A DNA stretch of 64,000 nt, from the NCBI GenBank assembly GCA_027309085.1, contig DAIDDL010000018.1:1-64000 (forward strand), written 5' to 3'. Below, piece by piece: positions 1 to 7,625 of the stretch (position 1 is the first letter of the stretch; each line of letters opens with the position of its first letter). Below the pieces are notes generated by a model. The model saw only the letters and a list, made by a program, of their open reading frames with translations, ran no database searches and was not told where the DNA came from. Position numbers and translations under genes: made by a program. The DNA comes from Sulfobacillus sp. (GTDB lineage: Bacteria; Bacillota; Sulfobacillia; Sulfobacillales; Sulfobacillaceae).

Positions 1-2
1 TT

Positions 3-926
3 GATGCGCAAACTGGGCAATTCCAACATCCTCTGGGGTCGGATATGGTGGGATTAGATATCGGGCCGTCGACCATCGCGGTAGCGGGGGAAACCCAGGC
101 ATCCTTGCAACTATTTGCGGAGGAAATTGTTCGGGATCACGCGACCTTGCGACGGGAACAGCGGCATGCGGACCGCCAGCGCCGGGCCAACAATCCCGAA
201 TGTTATGAGGCGCAAGGGCGAGCGATCAAGGGCAACCATCCACGAAATAAGAGCCGTCGGCAACGCCACACAGAAGCAAGAATCCGTGACCTTCACCGTA
301 AGGAAGCGGCCCACCGCAAAACATTGCATGGGCAATTAGCCCACCGCATCCTGGCGCAAGGGGCCATCATTCTCACCGAAAAGTTGAGCTACAAAGCCTT
401 TCAAAAACGATGGGGCCGATCTATCAGTATTCGGGCGCCGCGTTTGTTTTTGACGATCTTGATCCGCAAGGCTGAAAGTGCTGGCGGGCAGGTCATCGAA
501 TTCAACACGCGCACGACGGCCTTATCGCAAACCTGTCTCTGTGGGCAGAAGCACAAGAAACGGCTCTCCGAGCGTATCCACACGTGTGAGTGTGGCGTGA
601 CCATGCAACGGGATCTGTTCAGTGCGTATCTGGCCCGTTTTGTCGAAGATGATGCCCTCCAAGTCGCCAAGGCCCACGAGTCTTGGCCAGGTGCGGAACC
701 GCTCCTGCGGACGGCTTGGCAACAGGCAACCCAAAACCAACCTGCGAGTGGACGGCACCAGCCGTCCTCCTTTGGCCGTTTTGTCAGCGGCCCGAGTCAG
801 AGTAGGTCGCCCGAGAAAGAAAACCTGCCCGAGCATAAGGCACCGGATGTTGTAACTCTTGCGCAAGTGGGAGCGAGAGCCGATGAGAGTGTGACGGTAG
901 AGGTTTTTAGAACCCCCCGGCTTTAG
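3..926 (+). CDS. tnpB: TnpB-like RNA-guided endonuclease / IS200-IS605 accessory protein, 5'-truncated by window edge
   Basis: The frame is open back to the first bases of the window, so the N-terminal part lies outside; the first ATG inside is at 45. The visible part has the RuvC-like catalytic acidic residues of the TnpB/OrfB family: Asp in GLDIGPS, Glu in ILTEKLS and Asp in MQRDLFSAYLA. Between the last two is a four-cysteine zinc ribbon (CLC...CEC). A Pro/Ser/Arg-rich tail follows, ending just before the element's right-end hairpin. TnpB proteins are guided by an RNA made from the 3' end of the element and nick or cut DNA at the donor site. No tnpA is visible here. All visible catalytic residues are intact, so the protein may be functional if the N-terminus is present. 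Confidence 0.85.
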   Translation, partial: DAQTGQFQHPLGSDMVGLDIGPSTIAVAGETQASLQLFAEEIVRDHATLRREQRHADRQRRANNPECYEAQGRAIKGNHPRNKSRRQRHTEARIRDLHRKEAAHRKTLHGQLAHRILAQGAIILTEKLSYKAFQKRWGRSISIRAPRLFLTILIRKAESAGGQVIEFNTRTTALSQTCLCGQKHKKRLSERIHTCECGVTMQRDLFSAYLARFVEDDALQVAKAHESWPGAEPLLRTAWQQATQNQPASGRHQPSSFGRFVSGPSQSRSPEKENLPEHKAPDVVTLAQVGARADESVTVEVFRTPRL

Positions 927-941
927 CCGTGGGGAGGTTCA
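905..941 (+). mobile_element. Right end of the tnpB element with hairpin; likely omega-RNA scaffold end
   Basis: Overlapping the last codons of tnpB is the imperfect hairpin CCCCCCGGCTTTAGCCGTGGGG followed by AGGTTCAG. This is the layout of IS200/IS605-type right ends, where the hairpin also forms the 3' scaffold of the omega RNA. The element probably ends near 941, because coding sequence of an unrelated gene (DUF2442) begins immediately afterwards. The exact boundary could be off by a few bases. Confidence 0.7.
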
Positions 942-1070
942 GGTGCTAAAGACTTGTTTAGTCAAGTGCGCGTAGAGGATGGTACGATTGTATGGCCTAA
1001 CGGGGCGGATCTCGATCCGGAAGAGTTATATGAAGAATCGAGCCCACTCTTTCCTCTAGGCAACCTATAA
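942..1070 (+). pseudogene. C-terminal remnant of a DUF2442 protein, cut by the tnpB element
   Basis: In frame directly after the element end is a 42-codon open stretch ending in TAA at 1068-1070. It reads FSQVRVEDGTIVWPNGADL followed by DPEELY, the conserved C-terminal core of DUF2442 proteins, which are small proteins often paired with DUF4160 in toxin-antitoxin-like loci. The N-terminal half is missing and is replaced by the IS right end. This suggests the element inserted into, or removed, the 5' part of the gene. No start codon or ribosome-binding site belongs to it. Confidence 0.65.
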
Positions 1071-1363
1071 GGTGGAGAGCAGTGTGGGGTAAACGTCGTG
1101 GGCGTCTCGGATTTGCGAAGCTCCGCGTCCGTCATCTCGTCGTCCATGTCATCCCATGGCGCCATGTGGTGCATGGCTTTAATATCGGGTAGCTGGCGCA
1201 ACTGATTCAATGCGTGAGCCCTGATAGATCGGTATGCTCTGTTTTTCTTGAGTACCTTGTGATGTTTTTGCACTAAGGCGCCCCGGGGAGAAATGGCACC
1301 CAATCGTTTAGCCACGTCTTCGATGGTGTCGAATGACACGATGACCGCCCGGCGCTTATGCAT
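962..1363 (-). CDS. Hypothetical protein, 133 aa, doubtful
   Basis: The first ~85 residues (MHKRRAVIVSFDTIEDVAK...) have a plausible charged, helical composition. The last ~40 residues are antisense to the DUF2442 remnant and look like read-through. I do not recognise a family and see no convincing ribosome-binding site. It may be the remains of a small gene fused to noise. It lies between mobile-element debris, so it is reported only as a possibility. Confidence 0.25.
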   Translation of the reverse strand: MHKRRAVIVSFDTIEDVAKRLGAISPRGALVQKHHKVLKKNRAYRSIRAHALNQLRQLPDIKAMHHMAPWDDMDDEMTDAELRKSETPTTFTPHCSPPYRLPRGKSGLDSSYNSSGSRSAPLGHTIVPSSTRT

Positions 1364-1967
1364 TAGACTACGAGCATCCTCTGAATGCTTTCCACGGATT
1401 TTTTAGCGTGGCAGCCTTCCCTCTTAATCTTAAGTTCACGGGTGTCGGTTCGGGTTGACTTGAGCCGCTATGCTATAGATCAGTCCGCACGATGACCTCG
1501 GGGTCGGGGTGTGGCCGACCGGACTGTTGGCACGCGGTGGCTGAATCCGAACGATCTGCGTGACATCACAACCTTTAGTCAAGCGCTGTGGGGGATTTCG
1601 CGAGGGATCGCTACGAAGCCACGATCGTCTTAGGGCCCTCTTTGCTGAGCCAACTCAGGAACAACATTCCTACGGGCTCGTTTGGCGCGCTCTACCGTTT
1701 TGTGCGGAACATGGCTGGGCGCTGCTGGCCTCTTCCTATGTCGATAGCCCCAATCATTGCGGACAAGGCAGCCGACAATCGGTGGTACACTGGCTGGCAT
1801 ATGCTGGGTTGCGGCAAGCGTCTCCCGTCTGAGGCACTGGCCTCCATGGGCACCGAGCAGGCTCGCCGTACTCTCCCGCCGCCGCACCCATGCTGGCGCT
1901 CCATGACGGACCGCGCCCCGCAGCCAAAACCGCATGCCACCAGGGCAGTTCTTCGGTGAGCCTCAGA
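1364..1967. other. About 600 bases without a recognisable gene
   Basis: Short open frames exist on both strands (for example 1588-1959 plus), but they have no ribosome-binding site, overlap each other in several frames and match no family I know. The stretch lies between two IS200/IS605-type right ends of opposite orientation and is probably degenerate insertion debris. Confidence 0.5.
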
Positions 1968-2040
1968 TGAACTCTCCCGCCGCCTAACCCATACGGGTTG
2001 AGGCAGGGGTTTCTGGGATCACTCCCGGAAGTTCCTGGTT
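1968..2040 (-). mobile_element. Right-end remnant of a second tnpB-type element, minus orientation
   Basis: Read on the minus strand this segment gives CCCAGAAACCCCTGCC, then a hairpin (CCTCAACCC / GGGTTAGG around GTAT), then GGCGGGAGAGTTCA. This is the same architecture as the end of the tnpB element at 905-941 and the common form of IS200/IS605-type right ends. The tnpB body would lie at higher coordinates, but only short degenerate C-terminal-like sequence is left there, up to about 2160. Confidence 0.45.
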
Positions 2041-2422
2041 CTACGACCGCTGCGCCGAGCCGTTAGGCTGCGTGCGTCTTATGCTGGATCTCCCCAGGCG
2101 TCGAGTCGGACCGTTCCGGCCCTATGCCCTTATAGTAGAACAAAAATTTAGGGCTGTCTAGCCCTGCGGGCTGGCCCGCTTGACCCCCTCTTGGCTATCG
2201 CCTAAGAAGGGGAATGCGCGGGCGTTATGTTCAACCCCTATTGAGGTTACCAGGAACCTGGTGTTTTTTAGGGGACGGGGGCGGTCTGCTCGCGGCGTCG
2301 GGACACCGCTTCGAGGCCGTGAGCCGTCCGCTTCGCGCTCTGGACAGCCCACCCCCGGGCCCTAGGACGCCGACAAGACGGAGGCCTGTGACGTCTAGCC
2401 GTCTAACAGTGCACGACCGAAA

Positions 2423-2627
2423 TCGGACTGGATCAGCTATTTCGCCTTGGTGGACGCGCCGATGCCGCTCCAGGACCTCGACAGTGGGATCCGCCATCGC
2501 GTGGAACAGGGTGCGGACGCGCTATCGAAACCTCCGTGCCGTGGGGTTTGAACTCGCCGGCAGTCGCAAGGGCCCGTGGCGCATGGCCGCCGGGCCCTTG
2601 ACTAGCGTGCTGACGGTGGGCTACTGA
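2423..2627 (+). pseudogene. Group II intron reverse transcriptase/maturase, C-terminal fragment with frameshift
   Basis: The frame beginning DWISYFALVDAP, then DLDSGIRHRV, matches the start of the maturase X domain of bacterial group II intron proteins. A shift near 2505 moves the match to another frame, which reads RVRTRYRNLRAVG and then SRKGPWRMAAGPLTSVL, the characteristic C-terminal maturase signature. Residues are missing between these blocks, and the frame ends early at TGA 2625-2627. The reverse transcriptase domains are absent. It is a dead fragment lying just upstream of the intron's 3' RNA domains. Confidence 0.75.
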
Positions 2628-2687
2628 GATCCCAAACCTTGTCAGGTCTTCTGAATCTGTAGGAAACCACCCGTTTTCGCTGGAAAT

Positions 2688-2758
2688 GAACCGCCGTAGC
2701 GAACGATACGTACGGGTGGTGTGAGAGATGGTGCGGGTTATCCCCGCCCCTTCTCGAT
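2688..2758 (+). ncRNA. Group II intron 3' end: domains V and VI, remnant
   Basis: GAACCGCCGTAGCG ... ACGTACGGGTGGTGTGAG folds as a domain V-like hairpin: ACCGCC pairs with GGTGGT, with an inner CGTA/TACG stem. It is followed by a domain VI-like hairpin (GTGCGGG ... CCCCGCCC) and the typical intron end CTTCTCGAT near 2758. With the maturase fragment upstream this marks the 3' end of a group II intron. The 5' end and domains I-IV are not recognisable, so it cannot splice. It abuts the stop codon of the thiamine-binding protein gene, with the 3' end only about 2 bases away. Confidence 0.7.
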
Positions 2759-2760
2759 TG

Positions 2761-3075
2761 TCAGATGCCGGGGCCGTCCTCATCATTCAGCACGCTGTCG
2801 ACCATCTCCTCCATATCCGTTTCCTTGTCCAGACGCTCATCGATGGTAATCGACGTCAGCACCCGGTCGGCCCCAAGTCCAAAGGGGGCGTGGTGCATCT
2901 GGTCCGCCAGGGCCAAAATTGCGCTGAGAGGTCCGTCGAGTACTGTAGAAGTGGGGGTCAGCACGGCCTCTACCTCCTGGCTCTCTTCCGCCAGCCGAAA
3001 GCATTCCCGGATATAGGGAGCGATGCTGGCATCGCTCGTGCCCACCGGCCAAATCTTGATTTCCGCAACCGCCAT
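2761..3075 (-). CDS. MTH1187/YqgV-family thiamine-binding protein
   Basis: This 104-residue protein has the whole-length pattern of the MTH1187/YqgV (DUF77) family: an N-terminal strand with IKIWPVGTSD, VLTPTSTVLDG in the middle, a helix with LADQMHHAPFGLGADRV, and TSITIDERLDK near the end. Family members are small ferredoxin-like proteins that bind thiamine or HMP-like molecules in the cytoplasm. The ATG at 3075 follows GGAGGAAACC at good spacing. Its 3' end touches the group II intron remnant, yet the C-terminus has normal family length. The gene is alone on its strand here. Confidence 0.85.
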   Translation of the reverse strand: MAVAEIKIWPVGTSDASIAPYIRECFRLAEESQEVEAVLTPTSTVLDGPLSAILALADQMHHAPFGLGADRVLTSITIDERLDKETDMEEMVDSVLNDEDGPGI

Positions 3076-3231
3076 AGTGGTTTCCTCCTCGTGTGACTGG
3101 TTTGTCCACCTTTACGGTGCCCCGGCCAAGATGGCGCCACCCGGGCAGTTTTTGGAAAATCCGGGGGCGGGCGGTATGCCTTGGGGAGCAGCGGGAGACA
3201 CTACATCTCATATCTCAGCGAAGGAGGAAAT

Positions 3232-3609
3232 TTGTTGGAACACGACCACAAGAACAGTGAGGGCGGCGCGCAGCGTGATACGGAAAATATGCCGAGCAAG
3301 GATCAGCAGAAGTCAAGGAGCGGCGAAGAGCGTTCGGATGGAACACAGGACGGGGACCGGGGTCACGCGGAGAGCCGTCTGGTGGGAGACGTCAGTTCCC
3401 TTAATGAGGCGATCCGGCAGGAGTTAGGGTACCTTGACGCGGTTGTGGCGACGCCTTTCCGTGCAGTCAGGCGCACCACTGGCCACAGTTCCTCCCCGTG
3501 GGCCAAAGGCCTGGACGAGTTGCTCTGGGCCTTTGAGGGAATGGCCCGGGTGCCGGTGAAAATGCTGCAGGCAGCCTTTGGCGAGCCTCTGCCCCGCAAC
3601 AAGCCCTAA
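3232..3609 (+). CDS. Hypothetical protein, about 125 aa
   Basis: A strong ribosome-binding site AAGGAGG at 3221-3227 precedes two possible TTG starts (3232 and 3235). The first ~55 residues are charged and low-complexity (Lys/Glu/Asp/Ser/Gly), probably disordered. The rest (LNEAIRQELGYLDAVVATPF ... ELLWAFEGMARVPVKMLQAAFG) looks helical. There are no membrane segments or signal peptide. It is divergent from the thiamine-binding gene and precedes the MFS gene. I do not recognise a family. Confidence 0.6.
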   Translation: MLEHDHKNSEGGAQRDTENMPSKDQQKSRSGEERSDGTQDGDRGHAESRLVGDVSSLNEAIRQELGYLDAVVATPFRAVRRTTGHSSSPWAKGLDELLWAFEGMARVPVKMLQAAFGEPLPRNKP

Positions 3610-3688
3610 GGGCCTGGTCTAGTCCCTTGTCCTGGTGCGTAGACGTAGAAGAAAGGATAGCGTCTGGGCACCGCGACAGGGGGATGAC

Positions 3689-4867
3689 ATGATAAAAAAA
3701 CTGGGTATGACCCATGACCTGTGGTGGCTGACTCTGTCCATGGGACTGTGGGGCATGGGTTTTGGCCTTTACGGAATTTTATGGCCGCTGTACATCGAAA
3801 AGCTCGGGGGTAGCGCGGTTGCAGTCGGGATCATGTCGACCATCGCCGGCATCGCCACCGCGCTGGTCGTGTTTCCGGGAGGGTATCTGGCGGACCGGGT
3901 CAACCGCCGCACCCTTGTCCTGTGGGGCTGGATTTTAGGCGTGCCGGTGCCGTTTCTATTTGCCTGGGCGCCGACGTGGCAATGGCTGATTCCGGGGGTG
4001 CTGCTGTATTTTGGGTCGGCTTTCTCCACACCCGCCTTGCAAGCCGTGATTGTGGAGGAGGCATCAGGCGAGCATCTGTCCACCGCCTATAATGTGGTTA
4101 TGAGCGTGTTTGGCGCGGGGATGGTGGTGGCTCCGCCCGTGGGAGCCTACATGGCCTCGCATTATTCCTACCAGACGGTTTTCGTGATCAGCGGGATCCT
4201 GTATGCGATTTCGACCTTGACGGTGCTTCCCGTCCGCTCTCACCCGCCGGTGCCGCGCAAGCCGACACCCCGTCCCCGGTGGACGCCGAAAGGGCGCCCG
4301 CGTCTCTTTCAGTGGATGATTTTTGCCGCGGCGGTGGCTGTGGTGCAGGGCATGGCCTTTCCATATGTGGTGCCCTTCTGGAAAACGGTGGGACACTTTT
4401 CCCTGCAGACGATTGGTTATCTGGGCAGTGTGGGCATATTGTGCGGGACCTTAGGCGGACCCATTTGGGGAAAAATTGGGGAAAAGCACGGCATCACCTC
4501 GTCGATCGGGTGGGGCCTGGGTTTGGTGACATTAGGGTGGATGGCGATTTTGTGGGCGCCCGGCAGCGTCACCTGGGCCCTTGTTTCCGGGGTTTTCCGT
4601 GGCAGCGGAGAATCGGCGCGGGGGCTTCAGGGTGTGGCGGTGGGCAGGGTCGTGCGCCGGGAAGAGGCGGGCACCGCCTACGGCCTGTTCAATCTGGTGA
4701 CGGAAACGGCCGGGGCTCTGGCTCCCTTGCCGGGGGGGCTGCTTTACACTGTTTGGCCCTATGCGCCCCTCATTGCCGCGGCCTTTTTTACCGCCATTAT
4801 CGCTTGGTGGCTGGTGAACGGATTGCCCGGCCGCCCGATCCCTCCCCCTCCTGTTTCTGAGCTCTGA
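3689..4867 (+). CDS. Major facilitator superfamily transporter
   Basis: The protein has about 392 residues with roughly twelve hydrophobic segments. The loop after the second segment carries GGYLADRVNRRTLVLWG, the MFS signature (G-x3-D-R-x-x-R-R), and the matching loop in the second half reads GKIGEKHG. The start is taken at ATG 3689 after CAGGGGGA, although the frame is open further upstream. The substrate cannot be read from sequence; overall it resembles drug/metabolite efflux MFS proteins of Gram-positives. The next gene (fxsA) follows after 49 bases and could be cotranscribed. Confidence 0.85.
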   Translation: MIKKLGMTHDLWWLTLSMGLWGMGFGLYGILWPLYIEKLGGSAVAVGIMSTIAGIATALVVFPGGYLADRVNRRTLVLWGWILGVPVPFLFAWAPTWQWLIPGVLLYFGSAFSTPALQAVIVEEASGEHLSTAYNVVMSVFGAGMVVAPPVGAYMASHYSYQTVFVISGILYAISTLTVLPVRSHPPVPRKPTPRPRWTPKGRPRLFQWMIFAAAVAVVQGMAFPYVVPFWKTVGHFSLQTIGYLGSVGILCGTLGGPIWGKIGEKHGITSSIGWGLGLVTLGWMAILWAPGSVTWALVSGVFRGSGESARGLQGVAVGRVVRREEAGTAYGLFNLVTETAGALAPLPGGLLYTVWPYAPLIAAAFFTAIIAWWLVNGLPGRPIPPPPVSEL

Positions 4868-4916
4868 CGTGATACACTAGAAGACAGAAAAACGAGTGCG
4901 GAAAGGGGCGCAAGCG

Positions 4917-5297
4917 ATGCTTAAAAGACTATTGGCTGTCTTCTTTATCGTCCCCCTGACGGAACTGGTCCTTCTCTTTCTCATTGCGCATTTTTTGGGC
5001 TGGGGCTGGACCATTGGCATTACTCTGGCATCGTCCCTGCTAGGAGCCTACCTAGCCCGCGTCAGCGGGAAACAGTGGTGGGAGACGGTGCAGAGGGAAT
5101 GGGCCTCAGAGGGCTTCCCGGTGCACCGTCTGGGAGAAGGGGCGCTGCTCCTCATCTCTATGGCCTTTATGATCACCCCGGGGCCCCTGACCGGCATTAT
5201 CGGCTTGCTGTTCATGATTCCCAAGGTGCGGACCGCAGCGGCCCGCATGATCGGGCGCTGGGCCTCCAAGAGGTTCATGGAGCGTTTTTGGCAGTGA
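4917..5297 (+). CDS. fxsA: FxsA family membrane protein
   Basis: This protein of about 126 residues has the FxsA arrangement. An N-terminal hydrophobic pair includes FFIVPLTELVLLFLIAHFLG, then GWTIGITLASSLLGAYLAR, then the conserved EGALLLISMAFMITPGPLTG. A basic C-terminus follows. FxsA is an inner-membrane protein known in E. coli for relieving phage T7 exclusion by F plasmids; its normal role is unclear. ATG 4917 follows GAAAGGGG. Its last 23 bases overlap the convergent membrane-protein gene. Confidence 0.85.
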   Translation: MLKRLLAVFFIVPLTELVLLFLIAHFLGWGWTIGITLASSLLGAYLARVSGKQWWETVQREWASEGFPVHRLGEGALLLISMAFMITPGPLTGIIGLLFMIPKVRTAAARMIGRWASKRFMERFWQ

Positions 5298-6216
5298 CTG
5301 CCGGGTCCCGGGAATGTTTGGCCACCGCAGGCCGGGAACCGCCCAGGAGGGTGACGGCCAGTAGGGCGAAAGGCCACAGCATGCCAGGATCGGTGCCGGT
5401 TCCCGTGAGCAGGGTGCCGAAGGCTTGGGGGATGGCCCACAAAAAGAGGAGCCAGCCAAATTCCAGCAGCCAGGTGAGGCGGGCTCGCGGAGCCCAGATG
5501 CTTAAACCGGCCAATAGCAGGAGGATGGCGCTGTAGAGGGCATTTTCTGGCACAGGGTGAGCCTGCGACGACATGACCACGGCATTGATGGCCATCTGCA
5601 GCCAGCGCGGCTCCTGTCCATTCATGGTCACGTCGCCAAATTGCGCCGCCAGCCCCTGACCGCTCCAAAATCCCGAACTGGGCAGCACCTGCCAGAAAAA
5701 GGCCACCAGCCAGAACCCGCCCAGGCCCCAGCGCGCCGCACGGCAGATGCGCTCCTCGGCCCACACGACTCGCGGCGCGAGCAGCAGTCCCGCTGCGAGC
5801 ATGTAGAAAGGGGCGGATCCGGGCGACCCCTGAATAATGGTGGGGGACCCTGACACCAGTCCTCCCAGCCCTTCCGCAAAAATCCACAAGACAGCTCCCC
5901 AAAAGATGGACAGCCACAGCCCGGCGCGCCCGGCAGGCCGGTCCGGCCCCAATAGAATGAGCACCCCCAGCAGCAGTTCCACACTGAAATTGAGCACATT
6001 CGACCAGGTGCCCAGATGGACCCACAGTTTGGCGCCGGCCATCATGAGGCTGAACAGCCAGGCGGGCTGGGAGTCGGTGGCGGCGGGCGCCAGCACGTTG
6101 CTGATGAGAAAGGCGTGAAACATCGCGGGCTGCAGTTTGAGCAGCGCGTCAAAAATCCACAGGCTGCCCAGGCCATAGCGCAGGGCGCGGCGGCGGTCGA
6201 ACGGCATCGTCACCAT
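5275..6216 (-). CDS. Polytopic membrane protein of unknown function
   Basis: This protein of about 313 residues has seven to nine hydrophobic segments and few charged loops. It begins MVTMPFDRRRALRYGLGSLW and is downstream of an Sco1-like gene on the same strand, which hints at a role linked to respiration or copper handling, but that is inference. The ATG at 6216 is preceded by AAAGGAGA at proper spacing; the frame is open upstream, but the residues there look non-coding. The topology recalls DoxD/DoxX-like proteins, but I cannot assign it to them. Confidence 0.65.
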   Translation of the reverse strand: MVTMPFDRRRALRYGLGSLWIFDALLKLQPAMFHAFLISNVLAPAATDSQPAWLFSLMMAGAKLWVHLGTWSNVLNFSVELLLGVLILLGPDRPAGRAGLWLSIFWGAVLWIFAEGLGGLVSGSPTIIQGSPGSAPFYMLAAGLLLAPRVVWAEERICRAARWGLGGFWLVAFFWQVLPSSGFWSGQGLAAQFGDVTMNGQEPRWLQMAINAVVMSSQAHPVPENALYSAILLLLAGLSIWAPRARLTWLLEFGWLLFLWAIPQAFGTLLTGTGTDPGMLWPFALLAVTLLGGSRPAVAKHSRDPAVTAKNAP

Positions 6217-6319
6217 ATCTTCTCCTTTCAACTCGCAATCTGGACCGTAGGCTTTTCTGTTAGGCATCTCCAGTATAGATGAATGCGGCCATCCCTGCCG
6301 GTGGGATGGCAGGCCCGGG

Positions 6320-7027
6320 CTAGCCACGCTCCAGCAGGGAGCGGACAATCTCGGCGGTCAGCACACTGTACGAGGAGGCAAGAGATTTGTCGGACGAACC
6401 GCCCAGCAGCCACCTTTCGCGCCCGTGGGGCCCGATGAAATACAGATAGCTGGCATGGTAGACGGCTCTCTTGGCCGGGAGGGGCTCCACCCAGATGTGG
6501 TAATGCTGCCACAAGGAGGCCAAAGACTTCGCCGAGCCGGTCACGAAGTACCAATTCGGGAGGGAGGTCAAGTGGTTTTCCCTGTCGAAGTTTCTGATGG
6601 CCGCGACCGAAGTCCAGTACGGATTGACGTTGAACCCGACGATAGCCACATGGCGGCTCTGGCCGCCCAGAATCCGGTCGGCCTGCCGCATTTCGCTGGT
6701 CACCACGGGGCAGACGCTGGTGCAGGCGGGGTCGACTGGCATGAAGATGACAGCCCGGCCGCGAAACTGGATCAGACTGACCATTGTGCCATTTTGTCCA
6801 AGCAAAGTCCATCCGGGCGCTGGCTCTCCCGCCAGGGCCGTTAATATCCCTGCCCGCGATGCTTTTTGGGCCGGACCATGCCCAAATGGCGTGGCGGATT
6901 CGACTTTGGGGGCATTGCGGCGCATTCCCCACCATATTCCAAAAAATATCGCCGCCAGCGCTAGAGCTGCGGCAGCTACAGACATTCCGGCAGTAGGGCG
7001 GCTGGCGGGCGCGTTCTTGTGCGGCAT
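6320..7027 (-). CDS. Sco1/SenC family copper-binding thioredoxin-fold protein
   Basis: The protein has 235 residues and an N-terminal membrane anchor (about residues 15-35). The thioredoxin-like domain contains the copper motif CTSVCP (after PVDPA) and a later His in YHASYLYFIGP, the third Cu ligand of Sco proteins. Sco1/SenC proteins deliver copper to, or keep reduced, the CuA site of haem-copper oxidases outside the membrane. AAAGGAGAGCACGC precedes the ATG. The next gene on the strand is a multi-span membrane protein. No cytochrome oxidase genes are in the window. Confidence 0.85.
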   Translation of the reverse strand: MPHKNAPASRPTAGMSVAAAALALAAIFFGIWWGMRRNAPKVESATPFGHGPAQKASRAGILTALAGEPAPGWTLLGQNGTMVSLIQFRGRAVIFMPVDPACTSVCPVVTSEMRQADRILGGQSRHVAIVGFNVNPYWTSVAAIRNFDRENHLTSLPNWYFVTGSAKSLASLWQHYHIWVEPLPAKRAVYHASYLYFIGPHGRERWLLGGSSDKSLASSYSVLTAEIVRSLLERG

Positions 7028-7187
7028 GCGTGCTCTCCTTTGGATTCTGTTTGCCCGGACCGGAGGTCCGGGGGGCTTTGAGTAAATTCTTTCCCATAAA
7101 AAGAGGAATTATGTCGAACTAGGAAGAATAAGGATCAATATGGCCTGGATTTATTTGGGGCAATACGGTTAAAGGACGACGAAAACT

Positions 7188-7625
7188 ATGAGTGATGAGC
7201 CGCTCTCGCAAGAGGAAATTGACAAGCTGCTGCAGGCCGTGCTGTCCAAAGAAGCGCACGAGGAGCCCCAAGCCGAGGAGCTTGCCGGGGACGGGCGGCA
7301 CTCTCCCGCCCCGGGGGCGCCCGCTGAGCTGCCAACTGGAACAGACCCGGGCCCGGACAGTAAAGGACACGGCCCCCAGATTTCCGATCTGGGGGTATGG
7401 GCTCCCCTGGCTGGATTGCAGCTGGCATTCACGGCGGAAATCGGCGGCGCCCGGCTGTCCGTAGGGGACGTCATGCAGTTTGGGGTCGGATCCCGGATCG
7501 CTCTGAAAAGCCGGTGGACGGAGCCATTGCTGCTCAAACTGAATGGCAAGGCTATTGGCCGGGGCCGGGTCGTGCTGGTCGGAAACAAATTCGGCGTGCA
7601 GGTGATGGACTGGGGTCAGCAGTAA
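7188..7625 (+). CDS. FliN/FliY-like flagellar switch protein with CheY-P-binding peptide
   Basis: This 145-residue protein has two parts. The N-terminus, PLSQEEIDKLLQAVLS, is a near-perfect copy of the CheY-P-binding peptide normally found at the start of FliM or FliY. After a ~55-residue Pro/Gly/Glu linker comes a SpoA (FliMN C-terminal) domain: LSVGDVMQFGVGSRIAL and GRGRVVLVGNKFGVQV. It starts the motAB-flgB operon and its stop overlaps the next start by one base. A second fliN lies near fliM at 38243. It probably sits in, or docks to, the C-ring. No CheC-type phosphatase domain is seen, unlike full FliY. Confidence 0.8.
   Translation: MSDEPLSQEEIDKLLQAVLSKEAHEEPQAEELAGDGRHSPAPGAPAELPTGTDPGPDSKGHGPQISDLGVWAPLAGLQLAFTAEIGGARLSVGDVMQFGVGSRIALKSRWTEPLLLKLNGKAIGRGRVVLVGNKFGVQVMDWGQQ

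Noticed and set aside
1588-1959. 123-codon plus frame in the mobile-element region
   Set aside because: No ribosome-binding site, no family pattern, and equally long frames exist on the other strand over the same bases.
2248-2269. ACCAGGAACCTGGT-GTTTTTT as an intrinsic terminator in the relic region
   Set aside because: The palindrome leaves almost no loop and no gene ends upstream; not convincing.
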